DNA from: Pseudomonadota bacterium
GTDB lineage: Bacteria; Myxococcota_A; Polyangia; GCA-2747355
NCBI GenBank assembly: GCA_016702545.1
Contig: JADJDT010000006.1
Location: forward strand, 310,001 to 374,000
Length of the DNA: 64,000 nucleotides
Direction: 5' to 3'
This document shows, in pieces, positions 62,304-64,000 of this stretch (position 1 is its first letter; each line of letters opens with the position of its first letter). The notes below the pieces were generated by a model. That model saw only the letters and a list, made by a program, of their open reading frames with translations, was not told the origin of the DNA and ran no database searches. A program made the translations under genes and the position numbers.

Positions 62304-63458
62304 ATGCAACGCGAGCGCGTGAACCTCCCCAATGCGGCTTTGGCGCAACGCAGCCATCGGCTGTGGCACCTCGCCTGTGGCGCCATCGCGGCCGTCCTGG
62401 CGCTGTGGCTGCTGCGGGCGCTGGCGGCGGTGCTGACGCCGCTGGCGCTGGCGCTGGTGCTCTCCTACGCGCTGGACCCTCCCGTGAGCTGGTTTCAGCG
62501 GCGCTGGCTGCTGCCGCGCTGGGCGGGGACCCTGCTGCTCTTCCTGGTCGCCTTGCTCTTGGTGGGCCTCGGGCTGCTCTTGTTGCTGCCGCTGGTGGCG
62601 CGCGAGATCAGCCTCGTCGCCGACGCGCTGCCCGAGCACCTGCTGCGCCTGCGCGACAGCCTCGTGCCTTGGGTCGAGCGCACCTTCCATGTGGTTTTGC
62701 CCGACACGCTGGGGGCGCTCGTGGCGCGCGCCGGGAGCGATCTCGGTGCGCTCGGCGGACGGCTGGCGGGCACGGCCGGCGATTGGTTGGCGACGCTGGC
62801 AGCGAGCACGGCGGCGGTCCTCAGAGCGGTGCTCTCCCTGCTGCTGGTGCCCGTCTTCACCTTCTACCTGCTGCCCAGCTTCCCCGCCTTGCTCGCCGAG
62901 CTGCGCGCGTTGATTCCGCCGCGCTACCGCGAGCCCGCCGATGCGCTGGCCCGCGAGATCGACGGCGTGTTGGCCGCGTGGATCCGCGGCCAGGTCGGCG
63001 TGATGCTCTGCTTGACGGTGGTCTACACGGCGGGGCTGGCGCTCGTCGGCGTCAGCGCACCGCTGGCCATCGGTGCCGTGTCGGGGCTGCTGGCCTTCAT
63101 CCCTTATGTGGGCTTGGGCGTCGGCCTGGCGCTGGCCCTGACCGTGGCGCTGCTGGAGTCGCAGGGGCTGGGCCAGCTCCTCGGGGTGCTGGTCGTCTTC
63201 GGCAGCGGCCAGCTCCTGGACGGGCTCTTCCTGACGCCGCGCATCGTCGGCAAGCGCGTCGGGCTGGGGCCCGTCGGCGTGCTCGTCGCCCTGCTGGTGG
63301 GCGGCGGGCTCTTCGGCTTCTTCGGCGTCCTGGTCGCGGTGCCGGTGGCGGCCGTGACCGTGGTCGTCGCCAAGCGCGCCGTCGCGGGCTATCGCCGCAG
63401 CCGCTTCTTCGATCCCTCGCCACCCGCGGCGCCGACTGGAGCCGTCGAGGGGGCCTGA
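62304..63458 (+). CDS. AI-2E family membrane permease
   Basis: This encodes about 384 residues from ATG 62304 (GTG 62289 possible). Seven or eight hydrophobic helices are spread as in the AI-2E/YdgG/TqsA family, with the conserved ALDPPVSWFQRR near the start, LLVPVFTFYLLPSFPALLAE in the middle and SGQLLDGLFLTPRIVGKRVG then LGPVGVLVALLVGGGLFGFF late. Members export small molecules or ions; the substrate here is unknown. The gene follows the exported-protein gene on the same strand. Confidence 0.88.
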   Translation: MQRERVNLPNAALAQRSHRLWHLACGAIAAVLALWLLRALAAVLTPLALALVLSYALDPPVSWFQRRWLLPRWAGTLLLFLVALLLVGLGLLLLLPLVAREISLVADALPEHLLRLRDSLVPWVERTFHVVLPDTLGALVARAGSDLGALGGRLAGTAGDWLATLAASTAAVLRAVLSLLLVPVFTFYLLPSFPALLAELRALIPPRYREPADALAREIDGVLAAWIRGQVGVMLCLTVVYTAGLALVGVSAPLAIGAVSGLLAFIPYVGLGVGLALALTVALLESQGLGQLLGVLVVFGSGQLLDGLFLTPRIVGKRVGLGPVGVLVALLVGGGLFGFFGVLVAVPVAAVTVVVAKRAVAGYRRSRFFDPSPPAAPTGAVEGA

Positions 63459-63518
63459 GCGCCCGGTGCCCGCAGGGCGCCTTGCCTCCCCGGCGGCGAT
63501 CGCCGACCATCGCGCCCG

Positions 63519-64000
63519 ATGGACGCACTCGTCACCAAGGCGGCGCGCATCGGGCGTTTGCTCGACGAGTTCTACCCCGACCCGGCGATCCCGCTCGACC
63601 ATCGCGACCCCTTCACGCTGCTGGTCGCCGTGCTGCTGAGCGCGCAGACCACCGACAAGAAGGTCAACGAGGTGACGCCGGGGCTCTTCGCCCGCGCGAG
63701 CACGCCCGCGGCGCTGGCCGCGCTACCTGTCGAGGCGATCCACGCGCTGATCCGCACGGTCGGGCTGGCGCCGACCAAGGCGCGCCATCTGCACGCCCTC
63801 GGCCGCTTGCTCGTCGAGCGCCACGGCGGTGAGGTGCCGCGCGCGCTCGACGCGCTTGAGGCGCTGCCGGGCGTCGGCCACAAGACCGCCTCGGCGGTGG
63901 TGGCGCAGGCTTTTGGCATCCCGGCCTTCCCGGTCGATACGCACATTCACCGGCTGGCGGCCCGCTGGGGCCTCTCCAGCGGCAAGAACGTCCAGCAGAC
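63519..64000 (+). CDS. nth: Endonuclease III, 3' end outside window
   Basis: 160 codons are visible from ATG 63519 and the frame is open to the window end. The helix-hairpin-helix LPGVGHKTASAVV carries the catalytic Lys, and VDTHIHRLAARWGLS carries the catalytic Asp. LLSAQTTDKKVNEV is the usual N-terminal region. The enzyme removes oxidised pyrimidines and cleaves abasic sites. The iron-sulfur Cys cluster would lie beyond the window. Confidence 0.93.
   Translation, partial: MDALVTKAARIGRLLDEFYPDPAIPLDHRDPFTLLVAVLLSAQTTDKKVNEVTPGLFARASTPAALAALPVEAIHALIRTVGLAPTKARHLHALGRLLVERHGGEVPRALDALEALPGVGHKTASAVVAQAFGIPAFPVDTHIHRLAARWGLSSGKNVQQ

Noticed and set aside
59616..63602. Very long minus-strand open frame (over 1,300 codons)
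   Set aside because: It is antisense to the GltJ-like, exported-protein and permease genes. Its translation is an Arg/Pro/Ala-rich mirror of GC-rich codons with no domain.
1..64000. rRNA, tRNA or prophage/integrase genes
   Set aside because: I saw no sequence with tRNA-like arms, no rRNA segments and no integrase or transposase frame. A covariance-model scan would be needed to exclude small RNAs.

Overview
The window is about 64 kb of very GC-rich, gene-dense bacterial chromosome, and all of it reads as ordinary bacterial coding DNA. Several gene families point to a myxobacterium-like member of the former Deltaproteobacteria (Myxococcota): an AgmX/GltJ-type protein (zinc ribbon, GYF domain, TonB-like tail), a Ser/Thr kinase with a PEGA tail, Cys-rich lipoproteins with MopE-type metal-binding motifs, Ycf48/PQQ propeller lipoproteins, and a large type I PKS/FAS-like synthase. 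This placement is inference from gene content; no rRNA or tRNA gene was seen.

Layout. 0-4.5 kb: a DUF4914-like protein cut by the window edge, a small lipoprotein, and a LuxR-type response regulator coupled to a hybrid histidine kinase. 4.6-14 kb: surface lipoproteins (a beta-propeller protein, two MopE-like paralogues, a Ycf48/PQQ protein), carbamate kinase, an SPFH/zinc-ribbon protein and a tandem hairpin repeat. 14-15.7 kb: an M48 protease with two YbjQ-family proteins. 15.9-22 kb: a complete hypABEDFC set for [NiFe] hydrogenase maturation without hydrogenase structural genes. 22-39 kb: the most unusual region: acyl-CoA dehydrogenase, a KS-AT-KS-(ACP)n-KR-DH synthase, a eukaryotic-type multidomain acetyl-CoA carboxylase and a phosphopantetheinyl transferase. 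39-44.5 kb: an accessory island with a nucleotidyltransferase and small partner, a secreted protein, a membrane protein, an AlkD-like protein and decayed DNA, ending in a second, broken copy of the phosphopantetheinyl transferase 3' end. 44.5-49.5 kb: a U32-like protein, ThyX, TyrA, MepA and a secreted protein. 49.5-53.4 kb: a palindromic element, the Ser/Thr kinase, a G-run-rich stretch, a MerR-like regulator and a sigma-region-4-like protein. 53.4-59.1 kb: purH-purD-tsaC-methyltransferase-purA. 59-64 kb: the GltJ-like gene, a secreted protein, an AI-2E family permease and the start of nth.

How the genes fit together. In the 22-39 kb locus the carboxylase would supply malonyl-CoA, the transferase would load the carrier domains, and the synthase would run iterative condensation, ketoreduction and dehydration. 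Two features do not fit a textbook reading. The biotin carboxylase part of the carboxylase lacks its ATP-grasp core and catalytic residues. The carrier repeats have Thr where the phosphopantetheine Ser should be.

At least seven single-base frameshifts fall in or next to G, C or T runs or a GC repeat inside otherwise intact genes. This looks more like residual sequencing error than real decay, so split genes are described as one gene where the two halves clearly join. A separate signal is the 20-bp tandem duplication of gene-gene junctions (stop codon, ribosome binding site and start codon) at two loci, six copies between thyX and the U32 gene and two copies before purA.
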